64,000 nucleotides of DNA from JARRKC01 sp037388505 (GTDB taxonomy: Bacteria; Acidobacteriota; UBA6911; RPQK01; JAPXNP01), in the NCBI GenBank assembly GCA_037388505.1, contig JARRKC010000012.1, positions 32,870 to 96,869 of the forward strand. The letters run 5' to 3'. Below the pieces are notes generated by a model. The model was not told the origin of the DNA. It saw nothing but the letters and a program-made list of their open reading frames with translations, and did not search any database. This document shows positions 8,575-16,607 of the stretch, piece by piece. Numbering within the stretch: the stretch's first letter is position 1; every line of letters starts with the position of its first letter. The position numbers were made by a program, and so were the translations under genes.

Positions 8575-9612
8575 GCGACGGCGCGCTATGTCCTCCTGGT
8601 GATTCTGGTTTTGAGCGTCGGCCTTGCGCTGGCGGTGGCTCGACTGGAAGGACGCCGGCTCATGCGGAGGGTCTTTGTCGGTGTCGGCGTCTTCTCCGTT
8701 CTGTGGTTCGAGCTTTGGCCCCTGTGGCCCTCCCGGATGTTCAAACCCCAGCCGGAGACACAGGCTTATCGCGAGCTGGCTGAAGTCCGGGACCGGGCCT
8801 CGGTGCTCGAATTGCCCCTGCAGAGCACGGCGTATCGAGTGCTTCAGTGTGCCGGCTGGCATCGCCTCGACGTCATTGGAGGCGCCATCGACAAGCCGTT
8901 CGCCCGTTTCAGGTCCCAAGCCTTGAGGTATCCGTTTCTTCGCCAACTCCTTCTCGTCGGCTCCAAGACGGGCGCCGGGCTGCAAGGGGAGGACATCGTG
9001 GACTCGGATCCGCGGGAATACATCATCGGCGCGATCAGGGATCTTCGCATCCAGTACGCCGTCGTCCACAAATGGGACGAGAACGTCCTCTCATTTGGTG
9101 ATTACTTCGTCGAAGAGCCGCTGAAAGATCGGCTCGTTCAGTTGATCTCTCCGTATTTCCGATTGGAATCGGAGGACGACCAGGTGCTCCTGTTCAAGTC
9201 GACCGTACCGCCCGGTCCTTGGCTCTATCCGACGTTGGGCGAGGGATGGGGCGGCGTCGAGTCGCACGGAGACCACGTCGAGCGGATCATGAACGCTCCG
9301 ACGGCGGTCGTGGATTTCCATTCCTCGGACGACCGCGTGATGGGCATCGAACTCGAACTTGCGGTGATCCTGGTACCGCAGAGGGATCTGACGCTGACCC
9401 TCAACGGACATACGATCTACGCGGGGGTCGAGAAGCGGCGGTCGTCGCCGACCGACTTCAAGCTGATCCGACTCACCGGGTTGCGGGTTCGAAAGGGGAT
9501 CAACCGACTGGAAATCGAGACGACCGGACCTCTGCCCTCGATCGCCGAGGTCTATGGGGGCGACGATCACCGCCCCATCGCCTTTGTCGTCAAGAGGCTG
9601 CAGATCGACTAG
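8575..9612 (+). CDS. C-terminal part of the split membrane protein gene
   Basis: This in-frame continuation of the upstream gene encodes two hydrophobic segments (VLLVILVLSVGLALAVA and VFVGVGVFSVLWFELWPLW). A soluble domain follows, beginning near ASVLELPLQSTAYRVLQ, with the loop and beta pattern seen in the extracytoplasmic part of large GT-C type proteins. If the upstream TGA is real, a separate product could only start at the internal GTG 8599, which has no convincing ribosome site. The final 120 residues look like a beta sandwich (ELAVILVPQRDLTLTLNG). The convergent neighbour begins 51 bases after the stop, behind a hairpin. Confidence 0.55.
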   Translation, partial: ATARYVLLVILVLSVGLALAVARLEGRRLMRRVFVGVGVFSVLWFELWPLWPSRMFKPQPETQAYRELAEVRDRASVLELPLQSTAYRVLQCAGWHRLDVIGGAIDKPFARFRSQALRYPFLRQLLLVGSKTGAGLQGEDIVDSDPREYIIGAIRDLRIQYAVVHKWDENVLSFGDYFVEEPLKDRLVQLISPYFRLESEDDQVLLFKSTVPPGPWLYPTLGEGWGGVESHGDHVERIMNAPTAVVDFHSSDDRVMGIELELAVILVPQRDLTLTLNGHTIYAGVEKRRSSPTDFKLIRLTGLRVRKGINRLEIETTGPLPSIAEVYGGDDHRPIAFVVKRLQID

Positions 9613-9637
9613 TTCAGGCTTCCAACCTCCCGGCGGG

Positions 9638-9654
9638 CCAGGCAAGATGCCTGG
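9638..9654. terminator. hairpin between convergent genes
   Basis: CCAGGCA-AGA-TGCCTGG forms a perfect 7-bp stem with a 3-base loop, midway between the convergent stops at 9612 and 9664. No strong T-run follows on either strand, so terminator function is uncertain. Confidence 0.4.
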
Positions 9655-9663
9655 GCTACTTGC

Positions 9664-9870
9664 TTAGAACAACGGGTAGATGAAGGGTCCTGCAGCCGTG
9701 CCGCCCAGAATGAGAAGCAGCCCGAACAGGAACAGAACGATCAGGATGGGCAGCAGCCACCACTTCTTGTTGTGCGACAGGAAGCCGAGGAACTCACGGA
9801 CGATTCCGGTCCGCTCCGACTTGGAGGCCGCAACGAATTCATTCGGTTCGTTTCGAAGTTCGTCTTTCAT
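9664..9870 (-). CDS. DUF5989 family small membrane protein
   Basis: This 68-residue protein has a polar N-terminal half ending in REFLGFLSHNKKWWLLPI and one hydrophobic helix, LLPILIVLFLFGLLLILGG, before a short tail. The NKKWWLLPI sequence before the helix is the hallmark of DUF5989 proteins, which are typically found beside SxtJ-like proteins and carbamoyltransferases. Its ATG directly follows the stop of the SxtJ-like gene (TGA then ATG), so expression is coupled. Function is unknown. A small membrane partner for SxtJ or the carbamoyltransferase is inferred. Confidence 0.82.
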   Translation of the reverse strand: MKDELRNEPNEFVAASKSERTGIVREFLGFLSHNKKWWLLPILIVLFLFGLLLILGGTAAGPFIYPLF

Positions 9871-10305
9871 TCAGAACTGCCGGAAGTAGTCGGCGGCGCG
9901 ACGACTCGTGGTGCGCTCCACCCAATAGCTCGCGGCGCCCTCGCGCCGTTTCAGCCGCAACGGATCCCGTCTCAGGATTCTAAACAGCGCACCCACCAAA
10001 GTGAAGACGCCGTAGAAGACCACGCCCAGCAACACGTGGCTGAGTACCCATCCGATCGGGAAAGCCAGTCCCATCCAGGAAAGGTAGAGTGGGCGGAGCC
10101 AGATGGGACGAACCAGCGCCAGGAGGCCACAGGCGAGACCGATCGACCAGATCGCGTAGAGCCTGTTCCAGGTCGGGGCCAGGAGCGGGAGGTCGTTCTT
10201 CCAGGCCAGCGCCAGCCCAAACGCGGCACAGGCGGCGAGCATCAGCAGACCGAACTGCCTCAATTTTCGAAGATCGGGATGCCAGTCGATCGTGATCAGA
10301 CTCAT
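9871..10305 (-). CDS. SxtJ-like membrane protein
   Basis: The 144-residue protein has four hydrophobic segments (for example FGLLMLAACAAFGLALAW and LAFPIGWVLSHVLLGVVFY) and a basic tail with FRILRRDPLRLKR and SYWVER. This pattern matches the SxtJ family, named from saxitoxin gene clusters, where sxtJ lies next to the carbamoyltransferase gene sxtI. The start was set at MSLITIDWHP. A longer frame to 10413 would translate repeat-like intergenic DNA. The gene lies between the carbamoyltransferase and DUF5989 genes on the same strand. The biochemical role is unknown in all members. Context suggests assistance to carbamoylation at the membrane. Confidence 0.8.
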   Translation of the reverse strand: MSLITIDWHPDLRKLRQFGLLMLAACAAFGLALAWKNDLPLLAPTWNRLYAIWSIGLACGLLALVRPIWLRPLYLSWMGLAFPIGWVLSHVLLGVVFYGVFTLVGALFRILRRDPLRLKRREGAASYWVERTTSRRAADYFRQF

Positions 10306-10344
10306 CGTTGCCCCGGGGGCCATTCTACAACGGGGAGGGAAGGG

Positions 10345-10423
10345 CGGGGTTTCACGTCTCAGGTTCCACGTTTCACGTTTGCACCTCGCACCGTTCGTCC
10401 CCGTCTCCTGCATTCGGACCCGG
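10345..10423. repeat. short TTTCACG repeat patch between carbamoyltransferase and sxtJ-like genes
   Basis: From 10349 to 10380 the DNA repeats TTTCACG and CAGGTTCCACG, the same units seen at 2535-2560. The remaining part to 10423 is GC-rich with no gene. This 118-bp gap is the only sizeable gap inside the minus-strand operon. Confidence 0.55.
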
Positions 10424-12259
10424 TCAGTCGAGTTCGAATTTGGCCAGGTGTTCCTGACGGGAGACGCGGTTTTCGGCCGGTTGCTCGGACTTCAGCAGCA
10501 GGCAGTCCTCGATCACCAGAACGTCCATGTCGGTGGCCATGAAGCAGCGGTACGCATCCGAAGGCGTGCAGACGATCGGCTCGCCTCGCACGTTGAAGCT
10601 GGTGTTGATCAGGACGGGACTGCCCGTTATCTCCTCGAAGGTCTTCAGGAGCCGGTAGAACCGTCCGTGGCGCTGTGCGTCGACCGTCTGGACGCGGGCC
10701 GAGAAATCGACGTGAGTCACGGCCGGGATGACCGAGCGGGGGATAGCGAGCTTGGAGAATCCTGGGGCCCTGGTCAGTTGATCCAGACATTCCGTGCGCT
10801 TGGCGCTGCGGACGTCCGCGACCAGAAGCATGTACGGGCTGTCAGTGCCCCCATCCAGCGCGAAGTACTCACTCGCCTTCTCAGCCACCACGGCAGGAGC
10901 AAAGGGACGAAACGATTCGCGGAATTTGATCTTGAGGTTGAGGACACGCTGCATCTCTGAGGAGCGCGCGTCCCCAAGGATGCTTCGGCTTCCCAGTGCC
11001 CTGGGACCGAACTCCATGCGACCCTGGAACCATCCAACGACGTGGCCCGAAGTAATCAGCTCACAAACGCGGCGACAGAGATCGTCCTCCGTCGGGATCC
11101 GCGAATAGGCGGCGTTCTTTCCGCGCAGGAACCCTTCCACCGCTTCACCAGGAAAACGAGGGCCGAGCAGGGATCCCTCTTGAGAATCCGTTTCCATGAT
11201 CGTGCGTGGATGGTCGAGAAGCTGGTGCCAAACGAACAGGGCAGAACCGAGGGCTCCGCCGGCATCGCCGCTGGCCGGTTGCATCCAGAGCCGCTCGAAG
11301 GGTCCTTCACGAAGGATCCGACCGTTGGCGACGCAATTCAGAGCGACGCCGCCCGCCAGGCACAGATGCCGCAAGCCGGTCACGTCCAAGGCGTGGCGTG
11401 CCATCCGCAGGAGGATTTCCTCGGTAACACTCTGTATGCTCGCTGCGACATCCATGTAGAAGTCGGTGATGGGCGACTCGCGTCGCCGAGGCGGCGCTCC
11501 GAACAACCGGTGGAACCGCTCGCTGGTCATGGTCAGGCCCTGGCAGTAGTTGAAGTACCGCATATCCATCCAGAACGAGCCGTCGGGTCGGATGTCGACC
11601 AGCCTGTCTCGAATCAAATCAGCAAAACGCGGCTTGCCGTAGGGTGCGAGCCCCATGAGCTTGTACTCACCGCTGTTCACCTTGAAGCCCGTGTAGTAGG
11701 TGAAGGCGGAGTAAAGCAGGCCCAGCGAATGGGGGAATCGGATCTCCCTCAGAATCTCGATCCGGTTGTCCCGCCCCCTCCCGATGGTCGCCGTCGACCA
11801 TTCGCCGACGCCGTCAACGGTGAGAATGGCGGCTTCGGCGAACGGGCTTGGGAAGAAGGCGCTGGCGGCATGGGATTCGTGGTGCTCGAGAAACACATAG
11901 CGCCTGCGATACTGATTGTCCAGGCCCCGATCGAGTGTGCGCTCAGCGAAAAGCTTCTCCTTCAACCAGAGGGGAAGCGCCTGGCGAAAGCTCCGAAAAC
12001 CGCGCGGTGCGAAGGAGAAGTAGGTTTCGACGAGCCGGTCGAATTTGAGGAGAGGCTTTTCGTAGAAGGCCACGTAGTCCAGGGCGGGTACGGTAAGCCC
12101 GGCCTCGGCGAGGCAGTAGTCGATGGCTTGGGCCGGGAACGCAGGGTCGTGCTTCTTGCGCGAGAAACGCTCCTCTTGGGCGGCTGCAACGATCTTGCCG
12201 TCCTGGAGCAGGGCAGCCGCCGAGTCGTGGTAAAAGGCCGAGATGCCGAGGATGTTCAT
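10424..12259 (-). CDS. carbamoyltransferase (NodU/CmcH/SxtI family)
   Basis: The protein is 611 residues, the usual length. It starts with NILGISAFYHDSAAALLQDG, the nucleotide-binding N-terminus of the family, has the metal-site stretch HHESHAASAFF near residue 127, and ends with the YrdC-like C-terminal features EFGPRALGSRSILGD and LINTSFNVRGEPIV. Such enzymes convert carbamoyl phosphate and ATP to carbamoyl adenylate and transfer the carbamoyl group to a hydroxyl, for example on sugars, antibiotics or toxins. It is followed by SxtJ-like and DUF5989 genes, and its ATG directly follows the stop of the M24 peptidase gene (TAG then ATG). The acceptor is unknown. A surface sugar is plausible given the nearby glycan genes. 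Confidence 0.93.
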   Translation of the reverse strand: MNILGISAFYHDSAAALLQDGKIVAAAQEERFSRKKHDPAFPAQAIDYCLAEAGLTVPALDYVAFYEKPLLKFDRLVETYFSFAPRGFRSFRQALPLWLKEKLFAERTLDRGLDNQYRRRYVFLEHHESHAASAFFPSPFAEAAILTVDGVGEWSTATIGRGRDNRIEILREIRFPHSLGLLYSAFTYYTGFKVNSGEYKLMGLAPYGKPRFADLIRDRLVDIRPDGSFWMDMRYFNYCQGLTMTSERFHRLFGAPPRRRESPITDFYMDVAASIQSVTEEILLRMARHALDVTGLRHLCLAGGVALNCVANGRILREGPFERLWMQPASGDAGGALGSALFVWHQLLDHPRTIMETDSQEGSLLGPRFPGEAVEGFLRGKNAAYSRIPTEDDLCRRVCELITSGHVVGWFQGRMEFGPRALGSRSILGDARSSEMQRVLNLKIKFRESFRPFAPAVVAEKASEYFALDGGTDSPYMLLVADVRSAKRTECLDQLTRAPGFSKLAIPRSVIPAVTHVDFSARVQTVDAQRHGRFYRLLKTFEEITGSPVLINTSFNVRGEPIVCTPSDAYRCFMATDMDVLVIEDCLLLKSEQPAENRVSRQEHLAKFELD

Positions 12260-13453
12260 CTAGTCGAGCGAAAACGAGATAAGCTCCTCCTGAGGGGGCG
12301 TGGTGACTTCGACCCCGTCCTCCTTGACGAAGACGTCAATCTCACTACGAATTCCGAAATCAGGCAGATAGATGCCGGGCTCAATAGTGCAGCAGACGCC
12401 GGGTAGAACTTCCCGGTTGTCGTGTGTTTCCAGGTTGTCGAAGTTCACACCGTTGCCGTGAACCTCATGGCCGAGATTGTGCCCCGTGCGATGGATGAAA
12501 TACTCGCCGTAGCCTTTGTCCTGGATGACCTTGCGCACGGCATCGTCCACCTCCCAGCCGTGGACGACGTGGCCACGAGCGAGGCGCCGATTCAAGAATT
12601 CGACACCGGTGTCCCGGGCCTGGCGAACCACCTCGAAGACCTCCGCCACGCGCGGTGGAACCGACGATCCCATCCAGGCGGTCCAGGTGATATCGGCAAA
12701 GACGGACTCGGCATCGATGTGGCGCGCCCAGAGGTCGATCAGCAAGAGGCTCTCGGCTTGGATGGAGGAGTGGTGGGCGGGTTCCGGGCCGTAGTGAGGA
12801 TTGCCGGCGTTCTGGTTGACGGCCACGATCGGTGGGAAGTCCGTTTCCAGCTCTTCCTTGGCCAGCCGCCTCATGATGAACTCCTGGATCGCCAGCTCGT
12901 CGGAGTGCCCCTGGTCCCGAATCTGCTCGACCGCCAACTCGAAAGCTTCACGGACCAACGCCGTGATGATGTTGGCGGTGCGACGGTGGCCTTGGAGACG
13001 CTTGGCGTCCCAAACGCATTCGAATTGCTGAACGAGGTCGGCCGAAGTGACGACTTCGACTCCGCTCTGACGAATCAGTTCGAGCATTCCTCCGTCCACC
13101 TTCGATACGTACGGTACGTCATTCCGAGGGGAGTACTGCATGGCGACCTTGGTGTGTCCGTTCAGAGCAGCCGCGAGAATCTCGTGCAGGGCCGTCCATT
13201 CCAGGTAGACCTGTTTTTCCCCGGGCAGGGCATCCAGACGGCCGGCCTCGATGCGATGCACGATTTTCGTGGGCATCCCTTCAGCAGGTATCAGGTAGAG
13301 CCAGCGGCGAGTCGCATGGGATGCGGGATCGAGCCCGAGAATGCGGTACGCAATCGGGTCGCTGCCCCGAAAGTCGAAGAAGAGCCAAGCTGACAGGCCG
13401 CTCTCCTTGAGCAGCGCCTGAATCTCTGAGATCAGTGTAGCGCCGTCGCTCAT
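12260..13453 (-). CDS. M24 family metallopeptidase (Xaa-Pro peptidase-like)
   Basis: The 397-residue protein has a creatinase-like N-terminal domain and a C-terminal pita-bread domain. Metal-ligand motifs are visible: DLWARHIDAESVFADITWTA (two Asp), HRTGHNLGHEVHG (His), TIEPGIYLP (Glu) and RSEIDV (Glu). This supports a dinuclear metal aminopeptidase cleaving Xaa-Pro or related bonds in the cytoplasm. Its ATG overlaps the stop of the acyltransferase gene (ATGA), and its TAG abuts the carbamoyltransferase ATG, so it is embedded in that operon. Why a proline peptidase should be coupled to a carbamoyltransferase is not evident. Confidence 0.9.
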   Translation of the reverse strand: MSDGATLISEIQALLKESGLSAWLFFDFRGSDPIAYRILGLDPASHATRRWLYLIPAEGMPTKIVHRIEAGRLDALPGEKQVYLEWTALHEILAAALNGHTKVAMQYSPRNDVPYVSKVDGGMLELIRQSGVEVVTSADLVQQFECVWDAKRLQGHRRTANIITALVREAFELAVEQIRDQGHSDELAIQEFIMRRLAKEELETDFPPIVAVNQNAGNPHYGPEPAHHSSIQAESLLLIDLWARHIDAESVFADITWTAWMGSSVPPRVAEVFEVVRQARDTGVEFLNRRLARGHVVHGWEVDDAVRKVIQDKGYGEYFIHRTGHNLGHEVHGNGVNFDNLETHDNREVLPGVCCTIEPGIYLPDFGIRSEIDVFVKEDGVEVTTPPQEELISFSLD

Positions 13454-14205
13454 TCCAGTTCATACCTTTCCAGGATCGTCTTCCGGACCCTTTCGGCCAA
13501 TTCCTCGAGACGACAGTTCCTGTAGTCTGAGAAATCAATCGGTGGATGGATGATCATCGACATCGGCCCTGGGTGAATGATAACCGAGCCTCTCTGGAGG
13601 CGTCGATGGGCCCCTGTGATCGTCACGGGCACGATGGGGGCCTCCGCATGCTTCGGAAGCAGGAAAGCGCCGCGCTTGAAACGGACCGTCACACCATCCA
13701 GCGTTCGCATGCCTTCCGGGTAAATGACGAAGGACAGGCCCTCCCGAATCTTCTTGGCCACGTCCTGGTAGGAGCGGAGCGTCTGCCGGGGGTTCCGGCT
13801 GACGACCGGGATGTTGCCGGAACGTTTGAGGTGCCACCCCAGGAAAGGAATGCGAAACAGCGAAGCCTTGGCGGCGAACCGGAACTGGAAGGGCAGATAG
13901 TGGAGGAATGCCCAGTGGTCGAACATGCTGAGGTGATTGGCCATGAAAACGTATCCTCGCCCGCGCTTCAGGTACTGAAGGCCCTCGACCTCAACCTCGA
14001 CCCGCGACACGAAGAAGATGAAGGCGGCCCATTGGCGGGCGCACCAGTGCTGCAATCGCCCCGAGTGATCGACGAGCGAAAAGGCGACACTCAAGGTGGA
14101 GAGGAATCCCGTCATGAGCAAAATGACGGGGACTCTCCAGAAGGAATTCAGAACAGGAAGAAACTCGCCTTTCCGCATGGAGGTGACAATTCTTGCACGA
14201 TGCAC
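13450..14205 (-). CDS. 1-acyl-sn-glycerol-3-phosphate acyltransferase-like (PlsC domain)
   Basis: After an N-terminal hydrophobic segment (about 24-47), the PlsC motifs occur in order: NHLSMFD (motif I, NHxxxxD), GNIPVVSRN, and YPEGMRT (motif III). The 251-residue length fits lysophosphatidic acid acyltransferases and related O-acyltransferases. The substrate could be a phospholipid precursor or another acceptor. Start choice is open: GTG 14205 gives the annotated length and ATG 14178 shortens it by nine residues, and neither has a clear Shine-Dalgarno. It is the first gene of the minus-strand operon that continues to the DUF5989 gene, so its promoter must lie in or next to the low-complexity island upstream. 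Confidence 0.85.
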   Translation of the reverse strand: MHRARIVTSMRKGEFLPVLNSFWRVPVILLMTGFLSTLSVAFSLVDHSGRLQHWCARQWAAFIFFVSRVEVEVEGLQYLKRGRGYVFMANHLSMFDHWAFLHYLPFQFRFAAKASLFRIPFLGWHLKRSGNIPVVSRNPRQTLRSYQDVAKKIREGLSFVIYPEGMRTLDGVTVRFKRGAFLLPKHAEAPIVPVTITGAHRRLQRGSVIIHPGPMSMIIHPPIDFSDYRNCRLEELAERVRKTILERYELE

Positions 14206-14221
14206 GGGAGGTGTCGATGAG

Positions 14222-14586
14222 GGGGACGTGGGATTTGAGATTCAGGGATTTAAGGGATTTAAGGGATTGGGGGATTTGGGGGGAGGAGAGCTGCGGCTTT
14301 GCCGCAATCCGGCGTTCTCGATGAAGTGGAGTCGAGAGAGGCAAGTTGCATAGGAGATTTGCGATTGTCGGTGGGCGGGCAGGCCAGGGATGAACACCGA
14401 CCGACACGGACCGACACGGACCGACACGGACCGACACGGACGAACACGGACGAACACGGACGAACTGACACTGACGGGAAGACTCCCACTCCCCCAATCC
14501 CTTAATCCCCTAATCCTCCAATCCTCCAATCCTCCAATCCCTTAAATTCCTGAATCCCCCAACTCCAAATCGCAAATTGGGATTTC
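14222..14586. repeat. low-complexity mirror island with 10-bp tandem array
   Basis: This gap between divergent genes has three parts. The left part is built from GGGATTTAA-type units (14229-14280). The middle is an exact 10-bp tandem array, CCGACACGGA then CGAACACGGA, from 14401 to 14470. The right part runs in complementary units such as AATCCCTTAATCCCC and CTCCAATC (14486-14550). A GAGATTTGCGATT copy at 14355 and an inverted AATCGCAAATTGG at 14569 frame the right half. The 31 bases at 14486-14516 recur identically at 16728-16758. No gene is seen. Confidence 0.75.
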
Positions 14587-14616
14587 CGCTATACTGCTTC
14601 GTCAACGGGAGGATCA

Positions 14617-15717
14617 GTGGAAGATCTGTACATCGTTACCGGTGGGGCCGGATTCATTGGCTCGAACTTCGTGCGCGCCTGTCTCGAGAAAACGGACGCC
14701 CGTGTCCTCGTTCTGGACAAATTGACCTACGCCGGGAACCTGGAGAGTCTGGAGGACTGCGAATCCGATCCCCGATTCGGCTTCATCCACGGCGACATCG
14801 CCGACCGGAAGCTCGTCCACCGTCTGGTCATGGAAGGACAGCCTTCCGCCATCCTCAATTTTGCGGCAGAAACGCACGTAGATCGCTCCATCGACGAGCC
14901 GGAAGCCTTCGTAAACACGAACGTCGTCGGGACCTTCGTCCTGCTCGATGAAGCACGTCTCTATTGGCAGTCCATGTCCGAGGACGCGAGATCCCGGTTT
15001 CGCTTTCTTCAAGTTTCCACCGACGAGGTGTATGGGAGTCTCGGATCGGACGGCGCTTTCTCCGAGACAACTCCGGTGTGCCCCAACTCCCCCTATTCTG
15101 CTTCGAAGGCGTCGGCGGATCATTTCGTCCATGCCTTCAACGCCACCTACGGCCTGCCCGCGCTCATTACGAATTGCTCGAACAACTACGGGCCCTTTCA
15201 GTTCCCCGAGAAACTCATTCCGCTGATGATCCTCAATGCTCTGGAAGGGCGTCCATTGCCCATCTACGGAGACGGTGGCAACGTCCGCGACTGGCTGTTC
15301 GTGGAGGACCACTGTTCGGGGATCCTCGAGGTTCTCGGAAAAGGACGCTGCGGCGAGCGCTACAACCTGGGCGGGAAATGCGAGAAGAGGAACGTCGAGA
15401 TCGTCGATCTCCTGTGCGAGATTCTGGACGATCTCAGGCCGACGAGCAGGAACGCCGCGCTGAAGAAGACGGGAGTCCGGCACTACTCCGAGTTGAAGAC
15501 TTTCGTTCCGGATCGGCCCGGTCATGATCGACGTTATGCCATGGATACGAGCAGGGTGGAGTCGGAACTGGGGTGGCAGCCGTCCAACACGCTCGAGTCA
15601 GGACTGAGGAAGACGGTGCTGTGGTACCTGGACAACCTGGACTGGTGCGAAGCGGTTCAGGCCAGGGGCTATCGGCGTGAACGTCTGGGCCTCAGCCAGT
15701 CAGGCGGAGAATCATGA
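14617..15717 (+). CDS. rfbB: dTDP-glucose 4,6-dehydratase
   Basis: The protein of 366 residues has the Rossmann motif TGGAGFIGSNFVRA, the NFAAETHVDRSI segment and the catalytic VSTDEVYG with the SPYSASKASAD stretch (YxxxK). These are diagnostic for RmlB/RfbB, which converts dTDP-glucose to dTDP-4-keto-6-deoxyglucose. The start is a GTG with GGGAGGA seven bases upstream. A TATACT at 14590-14595 may be the -10 element. The stop overlaps rfbA by ATGA. The product feeds dTDP-rhamnose or other 6-deoxysugar synthesis for the glycan cluster. No rfbC or rfbD is in the window. Confidence 0.95.
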   Translation: MEDLYIVTGGAGFIGSNFVRACLEKTDARVLVLDKLTYAGNLESLEDCESDPRFGFIHGDIADRKLVHRLVMEGQPSAILNFAAETHVDRSIDEPEAFVNTNVVGTFVLLDEARLYWQSMSEDARSRFRFLQVSTDEVYGSLGSDGAFSETTPVCPNSPYSASKASADHFVHAFNATYGLPALITNCSNNYGPFQFPEKLIPLMILNALEGRPLPIYGDGGNVRDWLFVEDHCSGILEVLGKGRCGERYNLGGKCEKRNVEIVDLLCEILDDLRPTSRNAALKKTGVRHYSELKTFVPDRPGHDRRYAMDTSRVESELGWQPSNTLESGLRKTVLWYLDNLDWCEAVQARGYRRERLGLSQSGGES

Positions 15718-16607
15718 AGGGAATCGTACTGGCAGGCGGAGCCGGAACGCGGCTCTATCCTCTGACGAGGGCGATCAGCAAGCAACTCGTACCGGTCTAT
15801 GACAAGCCGATGATCTACTATCCGTTGTCGGTACTGATGCTGGCCGGCATTCGGGACATCCTGATCATCACGACTCCGCAGGATCGGGCTTCCTTCGAGA
15901 ACCTCCTGGGCGACGGAAGCGGCTTCGGTCTGCGGTTCCAGTTCGCCACTCAAGAGACCCCGGCAGGCATCGCTCAGGCATTCCTGATCGGACGTGAATT
16001 CATCGCCGACGATCGCGTCGCCCTGATACTTGGGGACAATCTGCTCTACGGGCACGGTTTGTCGGAGTGTCTGCGGCGCTCGGCTGGTCGAGAGCAGGGC
16101 GCGACGGTTTTCGCCTATGCCGTCAGTGATCCCGAACGTTACGGGGTCGTCGACTTCGACGGTGACGGTCGGGCCGTGCACATCGAAGAAAAGCCCTCGA
16201 AACCACGTTCGAACTTCGCCGTGACCGGCCTCTATTTCTACGATAACCGGGTCGTCGAGATCGCCGCCGGGCTGAAGCCTTCCGGGCGCGGAGAGTTGGA
16301 GATCACCGACGTCAACCGGGTTTATCTGGAAGAAGGGTCGCTGCAGGTCGAGAAGCTGGGGAGGGGCGTCGCCTGGCTCGACACCGGAACGCCCGCTTCA
16401 TTGCTTCAGGCCTCGAACTTCATCCAAACCCTGGAGCAGCGACAAGGCCTGATGGTCGCCTGTCTGGAAGAAATCGCCCTGCACATGGGCTACCTCAGCC
16501 GGGAGGAAGTCAAAGCGCGGGCGCAGACGATGGCTTCCAGTTCCTACGGAGCGTATCTCAAGCGCCTGGTGGAAGCAAAGGGCGACGACCCGCAGTTTGA
16601 GATTTGA
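15714..16607 (+). CDS. rfbA: glucose-1-phosphate thymidylyltransferase
   Basis: The 297-residue enzyme starts KGIVLAGGAGTRLYPLTRA, the nucleotide-binding signature of RmlA/RfbA. It carries KQLVPVYDKPMIYYPLS, EKPSKP and the LDTGTPASLL segment of the family. It forms dTDP-glucose from dTTP and glucose-1-phosphate and is translationally coupled to rfbB. The final four residues and stop are encoded by a TTTGAGATTTGA stretch that is also the left edge of the following repeat island, so the natural C-terminus may have been replaced. Confidence 0.95.
   Translation: MKGIVLAGGAGTRLYPLTRAISKQLVPVYDKPMIYYPLSVLMLAGIRDILIITTPQDRASFENLLGDGSGFGLRFQFATQETPAGIAQAFLIGREFIADDRVALILGDNLLYGHGLSECLRRSAGREQGATVFAYAVSDPERYGVVDFDGDGRAVHIEEKPSKPRSNFAVTGLYFYDNRVVEIAAGLKPSGRGELEITDVNRVYLEEGSLQVEKLGRGVAWLDTGTPASLLQASNFIQTLEQRQGLMVACLEEIALHMGYLSREEVKARAQTMASSSYGAYLKRLVEAKGDDPQFEI

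Noticed and set aside
11042..12406. Long plus-strand open frame of 454 codons opposite the carbamoyltransferase
   Set aside because: It is the antisense shadow of a full-length carbamoyltransferase and part of the M24 gene, and it shows no family motifs. High GC keeps such frames open by chance.
14401..14470. Possible CRISPR array
   Set aside because: The repeat unit is 10 bp with no spacers between copies, and no cas gene is in the window.
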